Below, piece by piece: positions 23,322-32,693 of a stretch of DNA of 64,000 nt (the first letter of the stretch is position 1; the number at the start of each line of letters is the position of its first letter). The notes below the pieces were generated by a model, which worked only from the letters and a program-made list of their open reading frames with translations, was not told the DNA's origin and made no database searches. The translations under genes and the position numbers were made by a program. Source of the DNA: Nitriliruptoraceae bacterium (GTDB lineage: Bacteria > Actinomycetota > Nitriliruptoria > Nitriliruptorales > Nitriliruptoraceae); contig SLMP01000004.1 in the NCBI GenBank assembly GCA_007133465.1, forward strand, positions 1-64,000, given 5' to 3'.

Positions 23322-24176
23322 TTGAGCGACTCGAAGAGGTGGGACGCGGTCAAGGACCGGGCGCTCGGGATCGTGCGCATGGTCGACGGCTGGCTCCCGG
23401 ATCGGTTGAGCCGACTGGCGCGCCGCTTCGCCGACGGCGAGCTGTTGCTCTCTGCCAGCAGCCTCGCGTTCTACGGGTTGGTGTCGGCGCTGCCGCTGCT
23501 GCTCATCGCGTTCGCCTTCGTCGAGGCCGTCGCTGGGGACGACGCGCTGCGCAGCTTCGCGGACCAGGTGGCGGAGCAGGGTCCTGAGGGGTCGGGTCAG
23601 TTCCTCGATCAGCTCGTCGACAACGGCGGCACGTTCGGGTTCGCGACCCTGCTGTTCACGATCTGGCCGGCGACGGCCTACGGCGGCGGCCTGCGTCGCG
23701 CCCTCTCGAAGCACTCCGAAGGTGCCGAGTCCGGGTCGGGCTTGCGGGGACGGCTGCTCGGTCTCAGCATGGTGCTCGTCCTGCCGGTGGTCGTCCTCGC
23801 CGGCATCCCGATGATGTTCTTGCTCAGCACGCTCCTCGGCGACGGCCTCGTCGAGACCGCGCTCGGGTGGCTGCTCGCGCTCGTGGCGGCGACGCTCGTG
23901 GGGACCGCGCTGATGACGGCGCTCTACCACGCGTTCTCGCCCAGGTCGCTCGGGCTGCGGCAGAGCCTCACCGGCGCAGGCGTCACTGCCGCGCTGACGG
24001 CCGTGTACTCCCTCGGGTTCGTCGTCTACCTCCAGCTCGGCGACACCGAGGACCGCTTCGGGGGCGGGGTCATCGCCGTCGTGGTGCTGCTCGGTCTGTG
24101 GCTGTTCGTTGCCAACATCCTGCTGCTCGCCGGCTACGAGACGGTCCTCGAACTCGAGGACGAACTCGACGACTGA
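23322..24176 (+). CDS. YihY/virulence factor BrkB-family membrane protein
   Basis: Integral membrane protein of about 284 residues, family UPF0761 (YihY/BrkB), exact role unknown. Six hydrophobic segments are visible. The family hallmark near the first helix is present (LLLSASSLAFYGLVSALPLL), then IWPATAYGGGLRRALSK and a last helix ending in ANILLLAGYETVLELEDEL. The only nearby start is a TTG at 23322 directly after a 24-bp tandem array. GGGGACGGACG within the last repeat unit is the only ribosome-site candidate, so copy number or mutation in the array could affect expression. It is the one apparently intact larger gene in the debris region. Confidence 0.85.
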   Translation: MSDSKRWDAVKDRALGIVRMVDGWLPDRLSRLARRFADGELLLSASSLAFYGLVSALPLLLIAFAFVEAVAGDDALRSFADQVAEQGPEGSGQFLDQLVDNGGTFGFATLLFTIWPATAYGGGLRRALSKHSEGAESGSGLRGRLLGLSMVLVLPVVVLAGIPMMFLLSTLLGDGLVETALGWLLALVAATLVGTALMTALYHAFSPRSLGLRQSLTGAGVTAALTAVYSLGFVVYLQLGDTEDRFGGGVIAVVVLLGLWLFVANILLLAGYETVLELEDELDD

Positions 24177-24482
24177 GCTCCAGGACCGTCGAGCCCCCCG
24201 TCGGGCCGTTGCCACCTTCCCGTTCCAGCACGGGCCGAGGGGTGGTGTCCACCACTCGCCGTGATCCGCCGGCTCGGGGTGCGTACCCGGCGGGTGATCG
24301 ACGAGCAACAGCTCGCGCGGAAGCTGGTGCGCGGCGACTTCCTTGATCTGGACGGCGACGTGGACGCGGCCCTGCGCGCGGTGCGCCGCTGACGCAGCAG
24401 GCCCGTCGTGTCCCGGCTCCGGAGGGAGGGTCGGGCGATCAGCGGCCACGCGGGCGCTCGCGAGCGATCCGAACGGAAGAAC
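24177..24482. other. Intergenic region with a possible 43-codon fragment
   Basis: About 300 bases. A GTG-initiated frame from 24261 to 24392 gives a charged 43-residue peptide (IRRLGVRTRRVIDEQQLARK at its start) that looks like the tail of a larger protein, but I cannot name it. Nothing else is recognised. Confidence 0.35.
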
Positions 24483-25646
24483 GGGGACGATTGCAGCTAC
24501 TGGGGGTGCATGCCGTCGAAGGCGTTGCTGCGCCCCACGGAGCTGCTGGCCGCGGTGCGCCGGGTGCCCGCCGCAGCGACCGCGGTCACGGGAGTGGTGG
24601 ACGTCGCCGCCGTGCTCCGGCGACGGGACGCCTTCACCTCGTCGTGGGACGACGCCGGACAGGTCGCCTGGCTCGAGGACGCCGGTATCGATCTGCTCCG
24701 CGGGCACGGACGGCTGGCCGGGGAACGCCGCGTCGAGGTCACGGCCGAGGACGGCTCCGTGAACGCGCTCGAGGCCAGCCGTGGGATCGTGCTCGCGGTC
24801 GGCACGCGCGCCTCGCTGCCACCGATCGAAGGACTGGACGAGGTCGCGAGGTGGGACAACCGTGACGCGACGGCGGTCGAGGAGATCCCGACCCGCCTGC
24901 TGGTGCTCGGCGGCGGGGTCATCGGGGTCGAGCTGGGTCAGGCGATCCGGCGACTTGGAGCCGACGAGGTGACCATCATCGAGGCGCAGGAGCGTCTCGA
25001 GGACGGGCGGGAACTGAGAGGGGACGAGCTCCTCGTCGCGGTCGGCCGGGAAGCTCTCACGCGCGACCTCGGCCTTGCCACGGTCGGGGTCGAGCCCGGT
25101 CGTGGCGGGTTCGTCGAGGTGGACGCCCACCTGCGTGTTCCCGGGCACGAGTGGCTCGACGTCGTCGGCGATGCGAACGGCCGTGCGCTCGTGACCCACC
25201 AGGGCAAGTCCCAGGCTCGGCTGGTCGGCGATGCCCTCGCCGGCATCGACGTGGACCCGGCCTGGGCGGACCGCGAGGCCCTTCCGCGGGTGGTGTTCAC
25301 CGATCCGCAGATCGCAGCGGTCGGTCGGACCGAGGCGGCGGCCGAGGAGGCAGGCTTCGACGTGCTGACCGTCCGGGCCGACGTCGGCGGGACCGCCGGC
25401 GGGGCACTCACCGGTGACGGGGTCGGCGGGACCGCGCAGCTCGTCATCGACCGCGACCGCCGCGTGCTGTTCGGCGCGACCTTCGTCGGGCCCGGTGTCG
25501 CCGAGCTCCTGCACGCGGCGACGGTCGCCATCGTCAGCGAGGTGACCCTTGACCGTCTGTGGCACGCGGTCCCCGCGTTCCCGACGGTCTCCGAGGTGTG
25601 GCTCCGACTGCTCGAAGAGGTGCGGGCCGAGGATCTGCGGGGGTGA
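24483..25646 (+). pseudogene. Pyridine nucleotide-disulfide oxidoreductase, truncated and internally deleted
   Basis: Remnant of a dihydrolipoamide dehydrogenase/mercuric reductase-type flavoprotein. The recognisable part starts at the redox-active disulfide, DDCSYWGCMPSKALLRP; the preceding 40 or so residues with the FAD-binding GxGxxG are missing. The NAD domain opens normally (TRLLVLGGGVIGVELGQAIR) but jumps from EAQERL to EDGRELRGDELLVAVGR, lacking roughly 50-60 residues that relatives have between them. The C-terminal dimerisation domain looks complete (VFTDPQIAAVGRTEAAA to HAVPAFPTVSEVW). The frame is still open through the deletion, so it was an in-frame loss. Without the FAD site it should be inactive. 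Confidence 0.75.
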
Positions 25647-25812
25647 GGGCTCCCGCGGGGCGCAGCACGCGGTCCCGAGGGGAAACGCGATCCCGACGTC
25701 GACCCGGACGTGTCCCCTCCGGCCCACGTGCGAACGGCCCCGGCCGGACGACCGGGTCCCGCCGTGGATCGCGGCCTCGGCTGTCATACTGGGGCCTTCC
25801 CAGGGAGGACGC

Positions 25813-27462
25813 GTGGACACCGCCCGGCTGCTCCAGGCCCGGGACGCCTACGCGCGTGGGCGATGGGACCTCGCCCATGCCGGCTACGCCGAGGTGGCGG
25901 CGACCGACCACCTCGAGCTCGACGACCTCGCGGCCTACGCCGACGCCGCCTGGTGGCTCGGCCGCAACGACGAGTCGCTCGAGCTCTCCGAACGCGTCTA
26001 CCGCCGCTGTCTGCAGGGGGAGCGGACCGCGGTGGCCGCGCGACTCGCGGTGGAGATCGGGTTCCTGTGGTTGCTGCGGGGGGAGGAGACCATCGGGTCG
26101 GGCTGGATCAGCCGCGCGCACCGGCTGCTCGAGGAGGCACCGGAGTGCCCGGAGCACGGCTACCTGCGCTACCTCGACGTCCTGGCGGCGCTCGACGCCG
26201 GCGCGTACGACGCCGCCAGCGCTCGCGCGCGTGACATGGCGGCGCTGGCGCGCCGCCACGACGACCCGACCCTGGAGGCGATCGCGCTCGTCCTCGAGGG
26301 GGTCGCGACGGTGCGGTCGGGGGAGGTCGCCCGAGGTCTGGCACGTTGCGACGAGGCGATGCTGCCCGTCCGGGCCGGCGCCGTCGCCCCGAGCTGGGCG
26401 GGCAACCTCTACTGCCAGGTGATGGGCCTGTGTTTCGACCTGGCCGATCACGGCCGGGCGCGCGCCTGGACCGATGCGACCGAACGGTGGTGCGGGCAGT
26501 TCAGCAACGCCGCCATGTTCACCGGCATCTGTCGCGTCCACCGCGCGCAGCTGCTCGGTCTCGAGGGGGCGTGGGACCGAGCCGAGGCGCAGGCCCACCA
26601 GGCGTGCCGCGACCTCGCCGAGCTGAACGTCGGGGTCGTGGCGGCGGCCCACTACGAGCTGGGTGAGTTGCGGCGGCTGCGTGGGGACGACGAGGGTGCG
26701 GCCCGTGCCTACGCCCGTGCGCACGAGCTCGGACGGGACCCGCAGCCGGGCGCGGCGCTGCTGCTGCTGGCTCGGGGCGACGCGCCCGCGGCTCGCGCAG
26801 CGCTCGAGACCGCTCTCGCCACCGCCGGCCAGGCGCTGGACCGGCACCCGCTGCTGACGGCGCGCCTGGAGCTCGCCGAGGCCACCGGCGACGGCGACCT
26901 GGCCGACGCGACCGCGCGGGAACTGCGACGGATCGCCGACCGGTTCGCGACCCCTGGCCTGCGCGCCGACGCCGATGCCGCCGAGGGGGTCGCGCTCCTG
27001 CTCCGTGACCAGCCGGAACGGGCGCTCGGTCCTCTCCGCGCGGCCTGCCGTCACTGGCGCGACCTGCGGGCGCGGTACGCGACCGCCCGGAACCAGCTGC
27101 GCATGGCTCGCGCGCTGGACGCGATCGGGGACCTCGAGGCCGCTGCCCGCGAGCGGACGCAGGCGGCCGCGACCCTCGACGCGCTCGGCGCTCGCCGCGA
27201 CCTCACGGCGCTGGCGGACCGAACCGGTCCGGGCCAGGCGAGGGCTGCCGCACCCGGTGGCCTGTCCCCGCGGGAGACCGAGGTGCTGCGCCTGGTCGCC
27301 GACGGCGCCACCAACGCCGCGATCGCCGCGCAGTTGACGATCAGCGAGCGGACGGTCGAGCGGCACGTGTCCAACGTCTTCCACAAGCTGCAGGTCGCCT
27401 CCCGCACGGAGGCGGCACGGTTCGCGTTCGCCCACGGGCTGGTGGACCCGCGGCGCGGGTGA
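25813..27462 (+). CDS. LuxR-family transcriptional regulator with TPR-like repeats
   Basis: Cytosolic regulator of 549 residues. The N-terminal 450 residues are Ala/Leu/Arg-rich helical repeats of TPR/MalT type. The C-terminus (about 485-549) is a LuxR helix-turn-helix: LSPRETEVLRLVADGATNA and ISERTVERHVSNVFHKLQVA. The GTG at 25813 follows GGGAGG and is preferred over longer in-frame extensions. No Walker A motif is seen, so this is not a LAL ATPase regulator. It is followed by a SAM methyltransferase gene on the same strand, 153 bases on, a pairing I have seen in soil actinobacteria. The signal sensed is unknown. Confidence 0.88.
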   Translation: MDTARLLQARDAYARGRWDLAHAGYAEVAATDHLELDDLAAYADAAWWLGRNDESLELSERVYRRCLQGERTAVAARLAVEIGFLWLLRGEETIGSGWISRAHRLLEEAPECPEHGYLRYLDVLAALDAGAYDAASARARDMAALARRHDDPTLEAIALVLEGVATVRSGEVARGLARCDEAMLPVRAGAVAPSWAGNLYCQVMGLCFDLADHGRARAWTDATERWCGQFSNAAMFTGICRVHRAQLLGLEGAWDRAEAQAHQACRDLAELNVGVVAAAHYELGELRRLRGDDEGAARAYARAHELGRDPQPGAALLLLARGDAPAARAALETALATAGQALDRHPLLTARLELAEATGDGDLADATARELRRIADRFATPGLRADADAAEGVALLLRDQPERALGPLRAACRHWRDLRARYATARNQLRMARALDAIGDLEAAARERTQAAATLDALGARRDLTALADRTGPGQARAAAPGGLSPRETEVLRLVADGATNAAIAAQLTISERTVERHVSNVFHKLQVASRTEAARFAFAHGLVDPRRG

Positions 27463-27615
27463 GCGCGTCTGGTCGGGGTCGCGGCGTGGGTGGAACCACG
27501 TAGGTGCGCCCGCCGGGGGTTTGGGTGCTCTCCGTGAGGTCGGCGCCGGGCGGGTCGGTCAGGGTGGGGTGATCGATCGCGCGGCCAGCAGGTCCGCCCA
27601 CCCGGAGGGAACGAG

Positions 27616-28734
27616 ATGACCACCGCCACGACGACCAGCGCCACGACGACCAGCGCCAGGCCGGCCACCGCCAGGCGGCCCGATCAGGACCGGCTGGACG
27701 ACTTCCTGGCCCGCGTCGCCACCGACCAGGCCGCGGGGATGCACCTGTCGACGGTCGTGCTCGGTGAGCGGCTCGGCTTGTACCGCGCGCTCGCCGCGCA
27801 CGGCCCCAGCGGCGCGGCCGACCTCGCCACGGCGACCGGGTACGACCCGCGGCTGGTCCTCGAGTGGCTGCGTGTCCAGGCCGTGAGCGGCTACTGCGAG
27901 CACGACCCGGCGACCGACCGCTTCTGGCTGACCCCGGCGCAGCAGGCCTGCCTCGCCGACGAGGGCGGTCCGACGTTCGTCGCCGGAGGACTGACGACCG
28001 TGAGCGCGGTCCACCGTGGCATCGAGCAGGTGGCGGCCGCGTTCCGTCAGGAGGGCACCGTGGCCTGGGGCGACCACGATCCGGGGCTGTTCTCCGGGGT
28101 CGCCCGCGCGTTCCGGCCCGCGTTCGAGACGCACCTCGCGACGGCGTGGATCCCGGCCCTGTCGGGTGCCATCGACGCCCGACTGCGTGCCGGCGGCCGG
28201 GTCGCCGACGTGGCGTGCGGCTTCGGCACCTCGTCGGTGGTGATCGCGCGGGCCTACCCGCAGGCCACCGTGGCGGGCTTCGACCAGCACGACCTGTCGA
28301 TCGCTGCCGCCCGCCGCGCGGCCACGGAGGCCGCCGTGGCCGACCGCGTCACCTTCGAGGTGGCGGACGCGGCCGCGCTGCCCGGGTCGGACTACGACCT
28401 GGTGTGCATCCTCAACGCGCTGCACGAGATGGGCGACCCCGTGGGTGTCTGCCGTCGGGTCCGGGAGGCGTTGGCCGACGGGGGGCGGCTGATGCTGGTC
28501 GAACCCGTGGCGGGCGACACCCTGGCTGACAACCGCACCCCGGTCGGCCGCAGCTTCCTCGCCGCATCGACGATGATCTGCCTGCCGAGCGCCCGGTCGC
28601 AGGGTGGGGAGCGCCACCTCGGTGCCCAGGCGCCCGATGCCGCCTTCGCCGAGGTGGCACGGGACGCCGGGTTCTCGCGGTGCGCCCGGGTGGCGCAGAC
28701 CCCGCTGCACCGCGTTCTGGAGCTCGCGGCGTGA
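27616..28734 (+). CDS. SAM-dependent methyltransferase (class I)
   Basis: Cytosolic methyltransferase of 372 residues. After a Thr/Ala-rich low-complexity N-terminus (about 1-20) comes a winged-helix dimerisation region (about 25-110, ERLGLYRALAAHGPSGAADL). Then follows a Rossmann core with SAM motif I VADVACGFGTSSVV, the acidic residue in VAGFDQHDLSI, DAAALP and a post-motif VCILNALHEMGDP. The architecture resembles O-methyltransferase-like enzymes and Mtb Rv2258c-like proteins; the substrate cannot be told. The ATG at 27616 follows GGAGGGAACGAG. Probably controlled by the LuxR-type gene just upstream. Confidence 0.85.
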   Translation: MTTATTTSATTTSARPATARRPDQDRLDDFLARVATDQAAGMHLSTVVLGERLGLYRALAAHGPSGAADLATATGYDPRLVLEWLRVQAVSGYCEHDPATDRFWLTPAQQACLADEGGPTFVAGGLTTVSAVHRGIEQVAAAFRQEGTVAWGDHDPGLFSGVARAFRPAFETHLATAWIPALSGAIDARLRAGGRVADVACGFGTSSVVIARAYPQATVAGFDQHDLSIAAARRAATEAAVADRVTFEVADAAALPGSDYDLVCILNALHEMGDPVGVCRRVREALADGGRLMLVEPVAGDTLADNRTPVGRSFLAASTMICLPSARSQGGERHLGAQAPDAAFAEVARDAGFSRCARVAQTPLHRVLELAA

Positions 28735-28735
28735 G

Positions 28736-28861
28736 GGCGCCACGCAGGTCAACCGCAGGGACTGGGGACTGAACTGGAACACCGCGTTGGACGCCGGTGG
28801 CGTGCTGGTCAGCGAGAAGGTCACCCTCGAGTTCGAGATCTCCGCGACCCGCGACGCCTGA
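28736..28861 (+). pseudogene. C-terminal fragment of a YceI-family protein
   Basis: About 40 codons ending at a TGA at 28859-28861 read QVNRRDWGLNWNTALDAGGV and SEKVTLEFEISATRD, which is the last strand pair of YceI lipid-binding proteins. The rest of the roughly 180-residue protein is missing; the fragment starts immediately after the methyltransferase stop. A deletion has presumably fused this tail to the neighbouring gene end. Confidence 0.65.
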
Positions 28862-28993
28862 CCGTTGGCGACGGGGTCCCCGGTCGGGGACCCCGTCGTC
28901 CGCACCGCCACCCCGGCGAGCCGGCCCGTACCGTCGGCGGCCACCTGGATCCACCCACGACGGCGCCGCTGGTCGCGCCACGCGGAGGCCACC

Positions 28994-30127
28994 ATGCAGT
29001 TCGGCGTCTTCTCGGTCGGTGACGTCACGCCCGACCCGACCACCGGTCGCGCCCCGTCCGAGGCGGAGCGGATCCAGGCGATGGTCACCATCGCGCTGAA
29101 GGCCGAGGAGGTCGGCCTCGACGTCTTCGCCACCGGTGAGCACCACAACCCGCCGTTCGTGCCGTCGTCGCCGACGACGCTGCTCGGCTACATCGCGGCG
29201 AGGACCGAGCGGCTGGTGCTGTCCACGGCGACGACGCTGATCACGACCAACGACCCGGTCAAGATCGCCGAGGACTACACGATGCTGCAGCACCTGGCGG
29301 ACGGCCGGGTGGACCTGATGATGGGCCGCGGCAACACCGGGCCGGTCTATCCCTGGTTCGGCTACGACATCCGTGACGGCATGTCGCTGGCGATCGAGCA
29401 CTATGCGCTGCTGCACCGGCTGTGGCGCGAGGACGTCGTGGACTGGCAGGGCACGCATCGCAGCTCGCTGCAGGGCTTCACCTCGACGCCCCGGCCCCTG
29501 GACGGGGTCCCACCGTTCGTGTGGCACGGCTCGATCCGCTCGCCCGAGATCGCGGAACAGGCCGCGTTCTACGGTGACGGGTTCTTCCACAACAACATCT
29601 TCTGGCCGCTGCGTCACACCGAGCAGCTGGTGGAGCTGTACCGGCGCCGCTTCGAGCACTACGGCCACGGCGGAGCTGACCAGGCCATCGTCGGCCTGGG
29701 CGGGCAGTTCTTCGCCCGTCCCCGCTCCCAGGACGCGGTGCGCGAGTTCCGGCCCTACTACGACGTCGCCCCGGTCTACGGCCACGGCCCGTCGCTCGAG
29801 GACTTCACCCGCGAGACGCCGCTGACCGTCGGCAGCCCCCAGCAGGTGATCGAGCGCTACGCCACGATGCGCGACCACGTCGGGGACTACCAACGACAGC
29901 TGTTCCTCATCGACCACGCCGGCCTGCCGCTGGCCACCGTGCTCGACCAGCTCGAGATCCTGGGTGGTGAGGTCGCCCCGGCCCTGCGTCGGGAGCTGGC
30001 GCGTGGCCGCCCACCGCACGTCCCGGATGCACCCACGCACGCGAGCCGCAAGGCGGACGCGGACGCGGCGGCGCGAGACGTGCTGTCGGGCGCGGGCCGG
30101 GCCGCGCGGTCCGCCGGACCGGGGTGA
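28994..30127 (+). CDS. Luciferase-like (LLM class) flavin-dependent oxidoreductase
   Basis: Bacterial-luciferase-fold monooxygenase or reductase of 377 residues using FMN or F420. Family features: the N-terminal strand MQFGVFSVGDV, the FATGEHHNPPFVPSSP block, LSTATTLITTNDPVKIAEDY, VDLMMGRGNTGPVY and the C-terminal TPLTVGSPQQVIERY. GGAGG precedes the ATG at 28994; a longer in-frame extension from 28865 is rejected. The last 45 residues are Arg/Ala-rich and not conserved. It follows the methyltransferase and YceI fragment on the same strand. The substrate is unknown. Confidence 0.88.
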   Translation: MQFGVFSVGDVTPDPTTGRAPSEAERIQAMVTIALKAEEVGLDVFATGEHHNPPFVPSSPTTLLGYIAARTERLVLSTATTLITTNDPVKIAEDYTMLQHLADGRVDLMMGRGNTGPVYPWFGYDIRDGMSLAIEHYALLHRLWREDVVDWQGTHRSSLQGFTSTPRPLDGVPPFVWHGSIRSPEIAEQAAFYGDGFFHNNIFWPLRHTEQLVELYRRRFEHYGHGGADQAIVGLGGQFFARPRSQDAVREFRPYYDVAPVYGHGPSLEDFTRETPLTVGSPQQVIERYATMRDHVGDYQRQLFLIDHAGLPLATVLDQLEILGGEVAPALRRELARGRPPHVPDAPTHASRKADADAAARDVLSGAGRAARSAGPG

Positions 30128-30271
30128 CGAGCCTCAGCTGGCCCGCTGCTCGAGCAGCTCACGGCAGGCCCGCTCGCACCGCCGGGCAGCTGATCGACCT
30201 GCAGGTCGTGGTCGTTGTGGTCGTCGTGGTGTCGTAGGGTCTCCCCACGGTCGAGGAGGAGGCGTGGCCGG

Positions 30272-30796
30272 GTGAGTAGCTCGCTGCTGTCGGGGCTCGG
30301 TGCCAGCGTGACCGAACTCGCCACGGGCGCGGTCGCGGCCATCGCGATCTACCTCGCGGTGATCGTCGCGACCCGCGTCTCCGGGCTCCGCAGCTTCTCC
30401 AAGATGTCCGCGTTCGACTTCGCCATGACCGTGGCGATCGGGTCGCTCATCGCGACCGCGGCATCAGGTCAGGCCCCTCTGGCCACCGTGATCGTCGGGG
30501 TCGCGGTGCTGTTCGCCGGGCAGTTCCTCGTCGCGGTCCTGCGCTCCCACCGGTGGCTACGTGGAGCGCTCGACAACTCCCCGCTGCTGCTGATGGACGG
30601 CGAGCGCATCCTGCACGACAACCTCGCGCTCGCCCGGGTCACCCTCGACGATCTGCACGGCAAGCTGCGCGAGGCCGGGGTCCTGCGGTACGAGCAGGTG
30701 CGTGCCGTGGTGTTCGAGACGACCGGCGACCTCAGCGTGCTCCACGGTGAGGGGTCGCTCGACGAGCGACTGTTGTCCGGCGTCCGGCGCCCCTGA
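30272..30796 (+). CDS. DUF421 (YetF-like) membrane protein
   Basis: Membrane protein of 174 residues with two or three N-terminal helices (AAIAIYLAVIVATRVSG, ATVIVGVAVLFAGQFLVAVL) and the DUF421 signature between them (SFSKMSAFDFAMTVAIGSLI). A soluble C-terminal domain follows, with LLLMDGERILHDNLALARVT and DDLHGKLREAGVLRYEQVRA, the YetF-type domain. The family function is unknown. A GTG at 30272 with GAGGAGGAGG about ten bases upstream is the likely start. It stands alone between the luciferase-like gene and the purine-type permease. Confidence 0.88.
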   Translation: MSSSLLSGLGASVTELATGAVAAIAIYLAVIVATRVSGLRSFSKMSAFDFAMTVAIGSLIATAASGQAPLATVIVGVAVLFAGQFLVAVLRSHRWLRGALDNSPLLLMDGERILHDNLALARVTLDDLHGKLREAGVLRYEQVRAVVFETTGDLSVLHGEGSLDERLLSGVRRP

Positions 30797-31109
30797 AGGC
30801 GCGACCACGCCGGGGGACGTGCGGTGCGGCACCCCGGCGTCGAGCGTCGTGCGTCAGTTCGCGCGGGCGACGTCCGCAGCGTCGTGGCGTCCCTCCACCG
30901 TGGGTGCACAGCGCACGACCACCGCTCGCGGCTACGGCCCTTGGCCCCTGGTCCGGCACACCACCGGCTGGCAGGGTGGACGATGCCTGCGCCACAGGTC
31001 CCCGGGACGGACCGGGCAGCCGCCGGGGAAGCGGGCGCGGCCGGGGGGGACGGTCGCGCGCCGCCGCAGCGGCCGTCACCGGGCTGCCCAGGACCCGGAA
31101 GGAGCTGGG
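30797..31109. other. Intergenic region upstream of the permease
   Basis: About 310 bases of very GC-rich DNA. Frames across it are shadows without recognisable homology. It probably holds the promoter of the permease/dehydrogenase pair, but I see no clear -10 box or operator. Confidence 0.4.
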
Positions 31110-32675
31110 ATGGCCCAGCGGACCGAGCCGACCCCGACGAACCCTCGCTCACCGACCGTCCGTTATCCCTGGTTCCGGCGCGAGGACGTCGACGGGTTCT
31201 TCGCGCTGTTCCAGAACAACCTCGCGAACTTCGCGCTCATCGCGATCCTGATGGCCGGGATCGGCTTCCCGGCAGACCTCATCTTCACCCGCATGATCCC
31301 GGGGGCTGCCATCGCCGTCCTCGCGGGCAACCTCTGGTACGCCCGCATGGCGCGCAAGCTCGCGGAGCGCGAAGGCCGGACCGACGTCACCGCCCTCGCC
31401 TACGGCATCAGCACCCCGATCCAGTTCGTCTACACCTTCGCGATCCTCGCGCCGGCCCTGGCGATCACGGGCGACCCCGAGCTCGCCTGGCGCATCGGGG
31501 TGGCCGCCGTGCTCGTCGGTGGCGGACTCGAGATCCTCGGCGGGGCCATCGGCCCCTGGATCCGTCGCAACCTGCCGCGCGCCGCGATGCTCGGCGCCCT
31601 GGCCGGCGTCGCCCTCACCTTCATCGGTGGGGAGATGTTCTTCAAGACCCTCGAGCTGCCGATTGTCGGCATCGTGGCCCTCGGCATCATCCTCGTCGGC
31701 CTGGTCGCCAAGGTGGCGTTCCCCGCCCGCATCCCCGCGACGCTGCTCGCCATCGTGGTCGGCACCGGTCTGGCCTACGCGCTCGGCCGCGCGGAGCCCG
31801 GCGCGATCGCGCGCGGCGCGGAGACGACCGGCTGGTACCCGCCCCTGCCGACCCTCGCCGGCCTCGAGGGCCTCGGTGAGCTGTTCGGTCCGCAGACGGC
31901 ACTGCTCGCCGTGATCGTCCCGATCGCGATCTACAACCTGTTCGAGACCATGAACAACGTCGAGGCCGTCGCCGCTCTCGGCGACGACTACGACGTCCGC
32001 CAGGCGCAGATCGCCGACGGTGTCGGCAGCTGCCTCGGTGGGCTGTTCGGCGGCGTCCTGCCGACCACCGTCTACATCGCCTCCGTCGGCACCAAGGAGA
32101 TGGGCGCCGGTCGCGGCTACTCGATCGCCAACGGGGTCGTGTACGTCGTCGCGGCGACCTTCGGGTTGATCGGCGCGATCGCGGAGATCATCCCCCTCGC
32201 CGTGATCGCCCCCATCCTGGTCTTCGTCGGCATGGTGATGGTGGGCAGCGCGTTCCGCAGCGTCCCCGCCCGGCACGCTCCGGCGGTCGCGATCGCGATG
32301 TTCCCCTACCTCGCGAACTTCCTGAACACCCGGTTCGGTGCGGCGGCACCGGAGGCGCTCGAGGGCATCTCGTCCGGGCTGGTCCCGCTCGCCCAGGGCG
32401 CGCTGATGACCGCCATGCTGTGGGGTGCGCTGACGGTGTTCATGATCGACCGGCAGTGGCTGCGCGGCACCGTCGCCGCGCTCACCCTGGCCGTGTTCGC
32501 CGCGTTCGGCATCATCCACGCGCCACAGCTCGAGTTCATGGCCGCCTCGGCGAGCGAGTTCGTCTGGGGCTACCTGATCCTGGCGGGCATGATGGTGCTG
32601 CTGTACCTCACCGACCGCTCCGCCGCCGTGGGCGAGCCCGCCGAGCCGCGGGTTCCCGCCGGGCGGATGAGCTGA
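31110..32675 (+). CDS. Xanthine/uracil-type (NCS2/AzgA-like) permease
   Basis: Integral membrane transporter of 521 residues with about 12-14 hydrophobic segments. Family traits include the early ALFQNNLANFALIAILM helix, TALAYGISTPIQFVYTFAIL, the acidic helix motif LFETMNNVEAVAALGDDYD and the GLFGGVLPTTVYIASVGTKE loop, as in nucleobase permeases of the AzgA/NCS2 superfamily. The ATG at 31110 follows GGAG by five bases. A xanthine-dehydrogenase-like gene begins 18 bases after its stop on the same strand, so the natural reading is uptake and oxidation of a purine or related N-heterocycle. Confidence 0.85.
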   Translation: MAQRTEPTPTNPRSPTVRYPWFRREDVDGFFALFQNNLANFALIAILMAGIGFPADLIFTRMIPGAAIAVLAGNLWYARMARKLAEREGRTDVTALAYGISTPIQFVYTFAILAPALAITGDPELAWRIGVAAVLVGGGLEILGGAIGPWIRRNLPRAAMLGALAGVALTFIGGEMFFKTLELPIVGIVALGIILVGLVAKVAFPARIPATLLAIVVGTGLAYALGRAEPGAIARGAETTGWYPPLPTLAGLEGLGELFGPQTALLAVIVPIAIYNLFETMNNVEAVAALGDDYDVRQAQIADGVGSCLGGLFGGVLPTTVYIASVGTKEMGAGRGYSIANGVVYVVAATFGLIGAIAEIIPLAVIAPILVFVGMVMVGSAFRSVPARHAPAVAIAMFPYLANFLNTRFGAAAPEALEGISSGLVPLAQGALMTAMLWGALTVFMIDRQWLRGTVAALTLAVFAAFGIIHAPQLEFMAASASEFVWGYLILAGMMVLLYLTDRSAAVGEPAEPRVPAGRMS

Positions 32676-32693
32676 CCAGGGGGCGCCGCGACG

